A DNA stretch of 64,000 nt from Isochrysis galbana (GCA_018136815.1 CM030931.1:6964399-7028398), one strand, 5' to 3'. Shown: positions 28,416 to 38,485, counted from the stretch's first letter. Program-made: numbers and translations. Notes: generated by a model from the sequence alone, not told the origin.

Positions 28416-31148
28416 ATGGAGCTCGAGCCGTTCTCTCTCTCCGTGGTACTCGCGGGGCATGAGCAAGACGTGCGCGCGGTCGGCGCGACACGCGATGGCC
28501 GGGTGCGCCGCCGCCGCCATCTCCGCCAACCGGTGGGGACAGCCGCTGGCCCACAGAGGCCCATTCACTCACTCACTCTCTCCCCCCCCCCCCCCCTCCC
28601 TCCCTCCCTCCCCGCCCCTCCTCTCTCTCCCCCCCCTCTTGTGTGCAGATGCTTACTGGCTCGCGCGATGCAAGCGTCCGCGTCTGGAAGATCAGGGCTG
28701 GCGAGACTGGCACGCCCGAGCCCACATGTGAGGCGACGCTCCTCGGCCACACGCACTACGTCGGCACTGTTGGTGTTGGTCTTGATGGCGCGCTCGTCTC
28801 GGGATCCAACGACAAGCACATCATCGTGTGGGATACTGCGTCGTCGACGCCAGCGCACATCCTTCAGGGGCACACGGACGTCGTCTCGTGTGTTCGCGCC
28901 TGTCCGGTACGCCCCACAGCTTGCCGCCAAAAGACCTTGGCTCAGGGCAGCATTGAGACCCCTCAGCATGCTTGCCTTCCCGCCTGCGCAGGTGACAGGC
29001 CGTCTCTTCTCAGCGTCATGGGACAAGACGGCTCGCGCTTGGGACATCTCGACCTCTGCTTGCATTGCCATCTTCAAGGGGCATGAGGCCGCACTCTGGT
29101 CGGTGCTCCCCATTGGTGACAGCGAGGTTCGCGTGATCACGGCCTCGGCCGACCGCACCATAAAGCTGTGGAGTGGCGAGAAGTGTGAGAGGACCTATAC
29201 TGGGCACGCCGACGTGGTGCGTGACCTGGCGCTAGTGGGCGACGTCGGCTGCTTTCTCTCATGCTCCAACGATTCGACTGTGCGGATGTGGCAGCTCGAC
29301 GGCGAATGCCTGCGTATTCTACGAGTGTCTGAGACATTCGTGTATGGCGTGGCGGTGCTGCCTAGTGGCGAGTGGCTCACTTGCTCCGAGGATCGGACGA
29401 TCCGTGTCTGGTCTGGCTTGAAGGACGAATGTGTGCAATCGATTGCTCATCCGGCAACGGTGTGGGCATGTGCGGCAATGCCCAATGGCGATGTAATCGC
29501 CGGGTGCGCGGACGGTAAGGCCTATGTCTGGACCCGCGTGCCGTCGCGCTGCGCCGGGCTTGAACTCCAAGCAGCCTTTAAGGAGGAGGTTGCTGCTGTA
29601 GCGATGCCGGCGCAGCAAGTGGAGGGAATGGTCGGCGACCTTGAGGTTGCGAAATTGGCGACGGAGGATGCCCTCGCTGAGCCTGGCAACCGCGAAGGCC
29701 AACACAAGATTGTCAAGGACAAGAACGGGACGCCCATGCTCTATCAATGGTCCATGGCTGCAGCATCGTGGGAGAAGATTGGCGAAGTGACAGGCTCTTC
29801 GGACGGCGGCACCCTAGGCAAGCGTTCATACGGTGGCAAAGAGTACGACTACCTTTTTGACATCGACATCAACGGGACGATGCTCAAGCTGCCTTTCAAT
29901 CGCGGGGATGATCCGTGGATGGCGGCCCAGCACTGGCTATGGAATAATGACATCGACCAGGGGTTCCTCGACCAAGTGGCGCAGTTCATAATACAGAACA
30001 CGCCTGGCAACACTCCGGCCACTGTCGCCGGCAACGTCGATCCCTTCACCTCAAGTGGCGCATACCGCCCTGGTGCTTCGAGCGTCCCTGGTGGCGGTGG
30101 CCTCGGAGGCAATGTCGATCCCTTCACCTCGTCCGGAGCCTACCGACCTGGAGCCCTGCCCGCTGGCGTGCCAACCTGCGGCGGTTCATCCGCACCGGCG
30201 GATCCATGGATGCGCGGCGCGTATACTACAGCCCAGGGGGCAGCGGCGCGCGCGGCGGCAGCCATCCAATCCACCGCCAGCGTCACATATGCGAACTTTG
30301 GCACTGCCAAGCATGACGCAGTGCTCGCCAAGCTCCTCGAGTTTTCGTCCACGTTGCGCGATGGTGAGGCGGCCGACATGGCACTGAACGCTGGAGAAGC
30401 GACGGCGGTCACTGAATTGGTCGGTGCACTCCGCTCGGGTGCATTGACAGACAAGGTGGCTCGCGAGGGGCTGGCAGCTTTGAGCGGCGGCAACGGCCGG
30501 CCCGGCACGCTCAAATGGCCCTCCAATCTGCTTTTCCCAGCACTTGATGTCCTGAGGCTACTTTTGCTACACATTCCCCGTGCTCCACTCGAGGTTCTCG
30601 ACCCTCCGCTCATCCCGCGACTGCTCGAGCTTCTTGCCCCAGGCTCCGCCACCGCCGCCGATAAGGCTGCGCCGCTCATGATTTTACGTGGTCTCGCCAA
30701 CGTCCTCGCAAACCAAGATGTGCGCTCTCTGGTTGTGCCACATGTTGGCTCGATGCTCGACACGCTCTCCAACTATGTTGGTAGCGACGGTTCGGTGCAA
30801 GCACGGCTCGCCGCTTGTACCGTCCTCTTAAACGCCTGCTCCCTTCTCAGGGAGCCTACTCCGCCCCCGGACGCCGAGGCACTCGCGCTCCAAGCCGTCT
30901 CGCTCATCGCGCATGCACTGGGATCGGCCACGCAGCTCACGTTGCAGGCCGAAGAGGAGGCGCTGTACCGACTCTTGTGCGCGACATCAACTGTCCTTGA
31001 AGCTGGACCCGGGGCCCTGGAGGCTGCAAACGACCTTGGCCTTGATGCAGCGCTTAGCTCGCTTTCACTCGGCACCAGTGCCGCCGCGAAAGTCCAGCAA
31101 AAGCTCTCAGATGTGAAAGCCAGTCTAGCAAAGCGTAGCAAACCGTGA
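28416..31148 (+). CDS. PLAA: PLAA/Doa1 ubiquitin-binding Cdc48 cofactor
   Basis: Binds ubiquitin and Cdc48/p97 in ubiquitin homeostasis and membrane-protein turnover. Exons 28416-28502, 28649-28906 and 28992-31148 join in phase to 833 residues (human PLAA is about 795). Domains: a WD40 propeller at about residues 10-310 (LTGSRDASVRVWK, SGSNDKHIIVWD, SASWDKTARAWD, TASADRTIKLWS, SCSNDSTVRMWQ, TCSEDRTIRVWS, AGCADGKAYVWT); a PFU domain at about 345-455 (NGTPMLYQW, YDYLFDIDINGTMLKLPFN, WLWNNDIDQGFLDQVAQFI); a linker with two copies of NVDPFTSSGAYRPGA (about 463 and 489); and a PUL helical domain at about 555-832. The exon 1/2 join gives DGRMLTGSRD, as expected for a WD repeat. Intact. Confidence 0.93.
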   Translation: MELEPFSLSVVLAGHEQDVRAVGATRDGRVRRRRHLRQPVGTAAGPQRPIHSLTLSPPPPLPPSLPAPPLSPPPLVCRCLLARAMQASASGRSGLARLARPSPHVRRRSSATRTTSALLVLVLMARSSRDPTTSTSSCGILRRRRQRTSFRGTRTSSRVFAPVRYAPQLAAKRPWLRAALRPLSMLAFPPAQVTGRLFSASWDKTARAWDISTSACIAIFKGHEAALWSVLPIGDSEVRVITASADRTIKLWSGEKCERTYTGHADVVRDLALVGDVGCFLSCSNDSTVRMWQLDGECLRILRVSETFVYGVAVLPSGEWLTCSEDRTIRVWSGLKDECVQSIAHPATVWACAAMPNGDVIAGCADGKAYVWTRVPSRCAGLELQAAFKEEVAAVAMPAQQVEGMVGDLEVAKLATEDALAEPGNREGQHKIVKDKNGTPMLYQWSMAAASWEKIGEVTGSSDGGTLGKRSYGGKEYDYLFDIDINGTMLKLPFNRGDDPWMAAQHWLWNNDIDQGFLDQVAQFIIQNTPGNTPATVAGNVDPFTSSGAYRPGASSVPGGGGLGGNVDPFTSSGAYRPGALPAGVPTCGGSSAPADPWMRGAYTTAQGAAARAAAAIQSTASVTYANFGTAKHDAVLAKLLEFSSTLRDGEAADMALNAGEATAVTELVGALRSGALTDKVAREGLAALSGGNGRPGTLKWPSNLLFPALDVLRLLLLHIPRAPLEVLDPPLIPRLLELLAPGSATAADKAAPLMILRGLANVLANQDVRSLVVPHVGSMLDTLSNYVGSDGSVQARLAACTVLLNACSLLREPTPPPDAEALALQAVSLIAHALGSATQLTLQAEEEALYRLLCATSTVLEAGPGALEAANDLGLDAALSSLSLGTSAAAKVQQKLSDVKASLAKRSKP

Positions 31149-31618
31149 AGGCATGTCGCCGCTCGCCTCTTGGATCTCACGCCAATGCAGCTTGCGCAGG
31201 GAGTAGTACTCGTGGCAAGAAGCGCCTCTTCCACCCCTGCCTACCCGCTTCCTCGTCGATATTTGAGGGTTCCTACGCGAGTTCGCGAGTTTGCCATCTA
31301 TCCGTACTATCATGTCCGAGATTGTTATGTCTGCCACACTTCTTGGGCAAGGAAGAGTTGGGATTTAGCGCAGAGGAGAGAAATTTCTTGAGGTACTCAT
31401 TGGTTGCGCCCACTCCACCCTCGTTGTGACAAGAAAGGAAGGCGGGTCCGTGCCCCGTTGCGATGCTCATCGAACACCATATTGGAGGTCGTATGCCACA
31501 CGAGGGAGAAGAGCCTTAGCATGCGTAAGGCGTAAAGAGGGTACGCATTATTATACGAACGCCTTAGACTAAGAATAAAGACGACAACAACATACAACTA
31601 ATCGTCTTGTTGTGAGGG
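31149..31618. other. intergenic after PLAA
   Basis: No supported gene. Confidence 0.4.
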
Positions 31619-31850
31619 TGCCGACATCATCCAAGTATGGCATACAAATCTCCCACGCCAGCCCACCGAGAACGGCGTCCATGAGGCGGCACATATACGA
31701 GGGACCGGATTGAACACCGAAAGGCAAGTAATTGAACTCGTACTTGCCGCGATGAGTAGTGAACGCGGTGATATGTTTATCGGACTCTTTGATCGGTATA
31801 CCCCAGAAGCCAGATGCCAGGTCTAGGGTGCAAAGGAATAAAGAATCGAG
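31619..31850 (-). mobile_element. Ty3/gypsy reverse transcriptase fragment, copy 2
   Basis: The same palm fragment as 2861-3073, inverted, with the same end at the YLDDVG codons. On its other side it extends about 17 bases further before a family A element begins at 31854. Confidence 0.85.
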
Positions 31851-31853
31851 GTT

Positions 31854-32510
31854 CAACTAAGTTTATACTTGGTTGCCCCATGGGGGGGCACGAGCCCCCC
31901 CCTCTCTCCACTCCTCCCCTGCCATGGGGGAGGAACCACCCATGCTCCTGGCACGCCTGATGGCTTGCCAGGAGCACACTGCCCTGCTGACCCACTCTCT
32001 CAGTGGCAGGCTTGCCTGCCTCGCGCGTCCTGGCCTGTCGTGGCCAGCCCATCGCTCCAACCCCCCCTCCCCCCCTGTTCGACAGGCAGACAGGTGCAGA
32101 TTGGGGACCCCTGAGGCACAGGAGCGCCAGCGAGGGAGAGGCAGGGGAGGCCAGGGCCCAGCCCCAGCCTCCTCTGCCCCCTGAGCTGGCCTCCAGGGGC
32201 CTCCAGGGGTCGCCAGGGGCAGCTGCAGGCCTGCCGCAGGCGCGCCATCGCGCGTGCTTGCAGGAGAGGGGAGAGAGAGCGCGGAGAAGGGGGTGGGCGG
32301 AGCGAGAGCTCCGCTCACCGGAAAATAGGTAAGTCCCGCACCTGTTTACAGGATAAGTCGGGACCGAGGCCGCCGCCAGCCCGGTAGGCGTAGGAGGAAG
32401 GGGGGAACGGATCGCCGGGGCCGTCTCTCTCTGGTAGGTCGATGAGAGGGGGAGGAGGGGACCCGGGGGAGGGGCCCCGGGGGGAGGGGAGAGACCCCAA
32501 GACCTATCGA
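31854..32510 (+). repeat. family A element, copy with altered 3' end
   Basis: Begins CAACTAAGTTTATACTTGG; same internal order as 42832-43589 (GCCATGGGGGAGGAACC, GCCTGATGGCTTGCCAGGAG, CAGGCAGACAGGTGCAG, GCGAGGGAGAGGCAGG). It contains the structured block 32333-32364 (GTCCCG...CGGGAC enclosing CCTG-TTTA-CAGG). It then passes into family C leader sequence rather than the usual T-rich tail. Confidence 0.75.
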
Positions 32511-32514
32511 TTGT

Positions 32515-33075
32515 TTACGTTAGTGTTTTCGCAATATACGGTAATATTTCCCCCGGTCCCAGGGGTGCCCCCCGCGGTTCCCGACCGCCTCTGCGTCCAG
32601 AGTCCCCCCCGCGGAAAGAGTGAACGCACGGCGTGCACCTTCCTGGAAGTTGCTATGCGCACGCACGGCGCCACGCGGGGGGGGGAAGTCGATGTGCATA
32701 CGCACGGCGTGCACAATGATTGCAAGCAATCACACGTGCTGCGCAAACGAAACATCTCGTATATGGCTACTTTACGTTAATGTGGGCCTTAGGGGAAAAA
32801 GTTTCTATGCGCACGCACGGCGCCCTCGCGAGGGGGGAAGTCGATGTGCATACGCACGGCGTGCACAATGATTGCAAGCAATCACACGTGCTGCGCAAAC
32901 GAAACATCTCGTATATGGCTACTTTACGTTAATGTGGGCCTTAGGGGAAAAAGTTTCTATGCGCACGCACGGCGCCCTCGCGAGGGGGGAAGTCGATGCG
33001 CATACGCACGGCGTGCACAATGATTGCAAGCAATCACACGTGCTGCGCAAACGAAACATCTCGTATGGCTCATAG
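32515..33075 (+). repeat. family C array: three ~152-bp dyad-rich tandem units
   Basis: A leader (32515-32640) is followed by units starting near 32658, 32810 and 32962 with an exact spacing of 152 bp. Each unit holds CGCACGCACGGCG, a GCGCCCTCGCGAGGGG dyad, GATGTGCATACGC, the palindrome GCACGGCGTGC, the palindrome GATTGCAAGCAATC, and TTTACGTTAA. Non-coding; the ORFs across it repeat the same 50 residues per unit. Confidence 0.85.
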
Positions 33076-33571
33076 AAACGTTTGCATCTAGGGACACATT
33101 TTTGGGGGTGGTGATACGGCCAATGAGGCAAAGTTGAGGGGTAGAATTGTATGAGGTGTAAAAAAATAAGTGAGGTGAGTAAAAAGCAAAAGCAAAGGGG
33201 TCCTCTAGTTGCAAGTTGCACCCTCTTATATAGTTTTCCTTAGAAAGCCATTTACATGCCGTAGCGCTGTAGCGTGTAGCACGTTGGTGTTGGGGCCCTA
33301 GAATCTACATTGTAACATTGTACCGGATGGAGCGGCGGCCAGCGAACGAATGCTTTTGCTTTTGCACAAGTCGAGGATCGAGGATTCTCACCGCACAAGC
33401 AGAGGGGAAGCGCGCGCCCAAGCGGGGGGCGCACGCTTCAGCGGGCACGGCACGGTGCAAACGCTGGCACCACCTGGTCCTCTTTTGACGGAACGCGACT
33501 TTCTTACCACACCAAGTTCCCAACTTGGGCCTTAGCTGCTTAGCTGCAAGGGTGGCTCTTTCTTTGTCTGA
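33076..33571. other. intergenic with an inverted family D-linked block
   Basis: 33470-33500 is the reverse complement of the GTTCCGTC(A/G)AAAGAGG block seen at 13589 and 26086. Just before the hAT fragment, a frame reading LAARVALSLSEP looks like degraded upstream hAT sequence, offset by a frameshift. Confidence 0.45.
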
Positions 33572-33718
33572 GCCCCAAACCCAGCTTCTTCAGAACGTGT
33601 GTTTTCATTGTTGCAATGTTTGTTTGGTGCTGATCGGGCTAGTACCTTAGCTGATCAAGTGGAAGCGTCAGTGATGCTGCGGTATAACCGCAATAAGCAC
33701 AACGGCAGCGGCGCGTGA
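33572..33718 (+). pseudogene. hAT transposase C-terminal fragment, copy 3
   Basis: About 48 codons to TGA, with PASSERVFSLLQCLFGADR and STLADQVEASVMLRYNRN. Followed at once by four TTGGATATTT repeats (33725-33785). Confidence 0.8.
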
Positions 33719-34449
33719 CGCGGACATTGGATATTTGCTTGGATATTTGGGGGGGGCGGATGGATATTTCTTGGATATTTCTCACGGATAAATGGGGCAT
33801 TTTCAATGGATAAAGATGCCTACCCCTAGTTGTCCGTCGTTGTTCGCTGCGTCGCTGCACTCTAGCAGCCTAGGCTCCCTCCCTGAGGGAAGAGTTCTTT
33901 GTAGGTCTAACAATCTCTTACTATCCAACACTCTAGGGCCACTAGGAGCGCCTCGCCGCCCCACCGCCCTTCGTTCGCCGTTCGTTCCCCGTCCAAACAC
34001 CCAAATGGGGTTGCCCGACCCAGTCCAGAATTTCATTCACCCGACTCCCGGCGGGGAGGAGGGCCAAAGCGCCGCGCTAGCCGCCGGTGCCGCTCGCGAC
34101 GGAGTGGCCCAGAGCCCTCCGGCTCCGCTCGACTCGACAACAACATGAACGGAACACGGGGGCATGCCCGAGCAGGACCCTAGAGCGTACCCTTGGCCAC
34201 ACGAAGACCACAAGCCCTCCACGAGCACACGAAAGAAAACACAAACACACACCCCAACAGTCAACAGGCCTGCCCTGAACACGGATCCACAACCGGGCCC
34301 ATGGTAGTGTACCAGGGCCGCACCCCTGAAACCAAGGATAAAGGAATGAAGGGGGGAAGGCGAGGAAGCCGAGTGAGGGGAAGAAAGGGCGATGTCTGAT
34401 GTCTAATGTGCGGTAGTAGATACTGTATACTGTCTAGCGATAGGTGTGT
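33719..34449. other. intergenic, nothing recognised
   Basis: TTGGATATTT repeats at the left; otherwise short ORFs only. Confidence 0.35.
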
Positions 34450-34556
34450 AGCCCTGAATCTTCAGATTTTTTTCCCCCTCCCCCATGGCAAGGGAGGAGT
34501 GGAGAGAGAGGGGGGCTCGTGCCCCCCCATGGGCGAACTAAGTATAAACTTAGTTG
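34450..34556 (-). repeat. family A head only, inverted (~107 bp)
   Basis: On the minus strand it starts CAACTAAGTTTATACTTAG, then CCCATGGGGGGGCACGAG and the CTCCACTCCTCCC block, then jumps straight to a T/A-rich ATCTGAAGATTCAGGGCTA end that also occurs at 50535 and 55332. It is a minimal, internally deleted derivative. Confidence 0.7.
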
Positions 34557-35145
34557 CCGGGCCCCCACATTAGGGCACACACTACTCAACACCGTCAACG
34601 ACTTACCCACGAGGCCCGCCCCACCCCTCCCCCAACGCGAGGCCCAAAGTAGCGTTTGCACATGGGCCGACCCCCCGAAACCGAAGAGCAAAAGGAACGA
34701 GGGAGGGGAGCAGGAAGGGGGAGTAGAGGTGTAGAGGTAGGGGTATAGGCGATGTCAACGTGACCCCGGGACGGTGTGAGCCTATAGTAGCTTAGCGGAC
34801 ACCTTCAAGAATGTTTTTCTATCTTCAAGAGATTTATTGTCGGGTGAATGCACCTCCCCACGGCTCAGTGGGCGCGCTTGGTTGGTGCGCTCGCACGGAC
34901 TGGCTTTGCTCGGTCGCGAGCATAAATGGCCGCCCAGCTGAGTCCCCACAATCCGGTCCTCAAGGCTTCTCTGCTGGAGCGAGCCTTGCTTCCCGTAAAA
35001 TCGCAACACCCTCGCTCACAACCCATCCACATCCGCTCTTCAACACCGCCTGCCGTTCCATACACTCATGGCAACTTGCCGTTCCATGGCCCGAGGCCTC
35101 TCGTCGATTCGGGCGAGAGTTGACGCTGAGCACCACCATGGTATC
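34557..35145. other. intergenic, nothing recognised
   Basis: No supported gene; a long plus-strand ORF (34811-35380) is not convincing and runs antisense to the next ORF. Confidence 0.35.
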
Positions 35146-35508
35146 TCATACTGCTGGAAAGAGTGCCGCGTCGCCAAGTTTAAATATAATCTTCTTTCCA
35201 CCATCGCACCAATGCTTCATTGAGATATCCCAAGTCCCGGCCTCACCAGTGATCCTTTTCACAGACCTTCGACCGTTGACGCGCTTGCGTGAGAGCGATC
35301 GCCACAACGCATCATGGATCTGTCCATCCACTCCTGTTCCCAGAGAAATGCTGCCCATGGGTTCAGAAAAGCTGGCGTGAGGATGGCGAATCGCAAGCTC
35401 CACTTGGCCGTCGCTGGTATCCAAGAGTTGTCCATAAACACAGCACCCCGGTAGGCCCGCCCCAACGGCAAGTTGCTCGCCATGGCTCGGTGGCAATGTG
35501 CTCGCCAC
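35146..35508 (-). CDS. hypothetical protein, probable 3' exon
   Basis: About 120 codons in a gene-like frame to TGA (GCCVYGQLLDTSDGQVELAI, MGSISLGTGVDGQIHDALW, GTWDISMKHWCDGGKKIIFKLGD). The frame begins right after a GAGTGAGCAG acceptor-like site at about 35509, so it is more likely a downstream exon than a complete gene. A candidate first exon (ATG at 35570, MSGAPIEREADSFLALAGVS) would overlap the end of the PPR gene by about 26 bp but is not in the same frame. Unrecognised. Confidence 0.35.
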   Translation of the reverse strand: MASTLPPSHGEQLAVGAGLPGCCVYGQLLDTSDGQVELAIRHPHASFSEPMGSISLGTGVDGQIHDALWRSLSRKRVNGRRSVKRITGEAGTWDISMKHWCDGGKKIIFKLGDAALFPAV

Positions 35509-35544
35509 CTGCTCACTCCAGCAAGCGCTAAGAAGCTGTCAGCC

Positions 35545-37410
35545 TCACGCTCGATCGGAGCCCCGCTCATCCACCGCCTCGCCCATCTGATTCTTCTCCG
35601 CCTCCTTCAACATGCGTGTCCGCGAGCTTGGAGGGTTGTACCTACGCCCCTCAGCTACTGCAGCAATCGCCTCGGCCACGTTCTTCTCGAGTGTTGGGTG
35701 GATACGGGCGAAGTTTGACTTCATGTCCTCCAGCAGTTCGCCTGCCGCCGCCGCATTGGGCGTCGGCCGTCGCCGCAGGTGCATATTGATGAGAGTGTGA
35801 TACATCGCCACCGGGGGCTTGAGCTCGGCATCCTTACACTGTTGGTAGACGTTCATTGCTACTTGGAACTCTTGCTGCAGTACGTGCAGCGCTGCACGCA
35901 GCGCGTATGTGTTTGCGTTCGGGACAACGCCTTCCGTCTCCATCCGATTGAGGAGGCGTCGGGCGGACGAGTACTCACGCGCGCGCACGCACGTCGCAAG
36001 GAGAGAGTTGTACGTATCAATGTCAGGAGAGAGCCCCAGCTTGGACAACTCGGCCCAAGTAGCAAACGCCCGGTCAAGGTCGGGGATGCGTGCGCATGCC
36101 TCGATGATTATGTTCGCGGCCTGAAGTGGCACGAGCTGATCGGTGGACTGGAGCCGCTCGAGCAGGAAGTAGGCCTCGTCGACGTGTGCCGGGTCACGCG
36201 CGAGGCCGATCGCGATCGCATCAGCCAGCCGTGGCATCACGCGATTGCCCAGCTCGGCATGGCGGGTGGCCACGCGGAAGGCGTCGAGGTGCTGGTCGAG
36301 CTGTATGTGCGCATGGATCACGGCCGATGAGAGCCGCCAATGCAGTCTCGCCTCGCGACTCTCGGCTAGATTCCAGAGCGCGATGACCTTCGAATAGTCG
36401 GGCTTCGAGTTGTCCAGCTCAGAGCGCAGCATGTGCCCAATCTGTTGGGAGACGTTGCGCGTGCTCTGCAGTTCGATCATGCCCTCGAGGCACCTCATTT
36501 GGCCCTCGCCGTGCCGCAGCCGCGTGAACTGGTCGAGCATCCGCTCGTAGGCGCGTGCGTCAGGGGTGCGCCACTCCTCCACCATCCGTGACAGGACTGC
36601 GTACGCCACGTCCGCCTCATCATTGCGGAAGGCGGCGTTGATGATCTTGAAGTAGGAGGTTGCAGTCGGCTGCACGCCGGCCTTGCGCATCGCCACAAGC
36701 ACTTGCTCGGCCTGTTTGAAGTCGCGGCCCGCAGCAAGCGTCGAGATAAGAGTGTGAAAGCACGCACGGTCCGGTGTTAGCCCAGCCTTCTTCATCTCCT
36801 CCAGCAGCTGTAGGCCGCCCTGCTTGTCCGCGATGGCCTCGCAGCCGCGCATGAGCGCAGTGAACCTGTGGGAGGGCGCACCGGCAGGCATCGGACCCAG
36901 TGCGGGCAGTGGCCGGGGGGGGGGGGCGAGGAAGAAAACCTCTGGCAGTGGGGGCGACAGGAGAGCGGACGGCGCGCACGTGGCCGTCTCGCGCGCGAGA
37001 GAGGGGTGCTTGGCAAGCAATGCGTCGATGGTGAGGCGCGCGTCGGCGACTGAGCGGCTCACAGCGACCGCCTCGATGAACGCGTTGAAGGTGGGGGGCT
37101 CAGGCTCGATGCCCGCCTCAGTCATTGCCTCGAACAGCATGACGGCGGTCGCGTAGTCCTTGGCGCGCACTGCGCGGCTCACCTCGCTCTTGTACCAGCT
37201 GGGGGTATGCGACTCAGGCTCAGCGGAAGAAGGAGGCTCTGGACGCGAATCGGCGGGCTCTTCTGGTGCGGGGCTGGGTACGGCAGAGAGGGAGCGGAAG
37301 GGTATCGTCGCGCGTGCGATCGCGCCGAGCGGTTGCAGCGCCGGCGCGCGGCCTGCCACCAGCCGGCGGGCGAGCGGCGCGGCGGAGCGCAGCCGCGCGA
37401 GGGACCGCAT
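35545..37410 (-). CDS. organellar pentatricopeptide repeat (PPR) protein
   Basis: RNA-binding helical-repeat protein acting on organelle transcripts. The frame is open for 621 codons, but I predict one 114-nt stop-free intron (36866-36979: GTGCGC donor, CCCACAG acceptor), leaving exons 36980-37410 and 35545-36865, 583 residues. Removing it joins ETATFTALMRGCEA, a normal PPR helix, and deletes a Pro-rich stretch. PPR motifs seen: FNAFIEAV, FTALMRGC...LLEEMKKAGLTPD, CFHTLISTLA...VLVAMRKAGVQPT, TYNSLLATCVRAREYSSARRLLNRMETEGVVPN and MYHTLINMHL. The N-terminus is Arg/Ala/Leu-rich without acidic residues, fitting a mitochondrial (or plastid) presequence. It is divergent from the S1 gene across a 1-kb microsatellite. 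Confidence 0.9.
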   Translation of the reverse strand: MRSLARLRSAAPLARRLVAGRAPALQPLGAIARATIPFRSLSAVPSPAPEEPADSRPEPPSSAEPESHTPSWYKSEVSRAVRAKDYATAVMLFEAMTEAGIEPEPPTFNAFIEAVAVSRSVADARLTIDALLAKHPSLARETATCAPSALLSPPLPEVFFLAPPPRPLPALGPMPAGAPSHRFTALMRGCEAIADKQGGLQLLEEMKKAGLTPDRACFHTLISTLAAGRDFKQAEQVLVAMRKAGVQPTATSYFKIINAAFRNDEADVAYAVLSRMVEEWRTPDARAYERMLDQFTRLRHGEGQMRCLEGMIELQSTRNVSQQIGHMLRSELDNSKPDYSKVIALWNLAESREARLHWRLSSAVIHAHIQLDQHLDAFRVATRHAELGNRVMPRLADAIAIGLARDPAHVDEAYFLLERLQSTDQLVPLQAANIIIEACARIPDLDRAFATWAELSKLGLSPDIDTYNSLLATCVRAREYSSARRLLNRMETEGVVPNANTYALRAALHVLQQEFQVAMNVYQQCKDAELKPPVAMYHTLINMHLRRRPTPNAAAAGELLEDMKSNFARIHPTLEKNVAEAIAAVAEGRRYNPPSSRTRMLKEAEKNQMGEAVDERGSDRA

Positions 37411-37424
37411 CGACGCGTCACTCG

Positions 37425-38312
37425 CTCTTTACTCTCTCTACTCTCTCTACTCTCTCTACTCTCTCTACTCTCTCTACTCTCTCTACTCTACTATACTCTC
37501 TCTAGAGACTCTCTCTACTCTCTCTACTCTCTCTAGAGACTCTCTCTACACTCTACACTCTCTACTCTCTCTACTCTCTCTACTCTCTCTACTCTCTCTA
37601 CTCTCTCTACTCCCTCTAGAGACTCTCTCTACTCTCTCTACTCTCTCTACTCTCTCTACTCTCTCTACTCTCTCTACTCTCTCTACTCTCTCTACTCTCT
37701 CTACTCTCTCTACTCTCTCTACTCTCTCTCTCTCTACTCTCTCTACTCTCTCTACTCTCTCTAGAGACTCTCTCTACTCTCTCTACTCTCTCTACTCTCT
37801 CTCTACTCTCTCTCTACTCTCTCTACTCTCTCTACTTTCTCTAGAGACTCTCTCTATACTCTCTCTACTCTCTCTATTCTCTCTAGAGACTCTCTCTACT
37901 CTCTCTACTCTCTCTAGAGACTCTCTCTACTCTCTACACTCTACACCTTCTACTCTCTCTACTCTCTCTACTCCCTCTAGAGACTCTCTCTACCTCTACT
38001 CTCTCTACTCTCTCTACTCTCTCTACTCTCTCTAGAGACTCTCTCTACTCTCTCTACTCTCTACTCTCTCTACTCTCTACAGACTCTCTCTCTCTCTACT
38101 CTCTCTACTTTCTCTAGAGACTCTCTCTACTCTCTCTATTCTCTCTAGAGTAGAGACACTATCTACTCTCTCTACTCTCTCTACTCTCTCTACTCTCTAC
38201 ATAGAGACTCTCTCTCTCTCTACTCTCTCTACTTTCTCTAGAGACTCTCTCTACTCTCTCTACTCTCTCTAGAGACTCTCTCTACTCTCTCTACTCTCTC
38301 TACTCTCTCTAC
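37425..38312. repeat. 9-bp TACTCTCTC microsatellite, ~890 bp
   Basis: Tandem TACTCTCTC units interrupted at intervals by TCTCTAGAGACTC (XbaI-like palindromes). It fills the whole space between the PPR start (37410, -) and the S1 gene promoter (38486, +). ORFs through it are repeats of a few residues and not genes. Confidence 0.95.
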
Positions 38313-38485
38313 TTTCACTCCCCGGCGGCTCTCCCGGGCGCGCCAGGCGGGGGGGGGGCGGGCGCAAACTATTTTCGGTCCCCCCTTACCCCCCCCCCCT
38401 CTGCTGCTGGGGGAGAGACCAGGGAGACAGACGAGAGGAGACGAGAGGAGGCATAACGAGACTCTCGAGCGAGACCCGCGGCGAG

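Noticed and set aside
37160-38035. 291-residue ORF of Leu/Ser/Thr repeats
   Set aside because: Translation of the 9-bp microsatellite and antisense of the PPR gene start.
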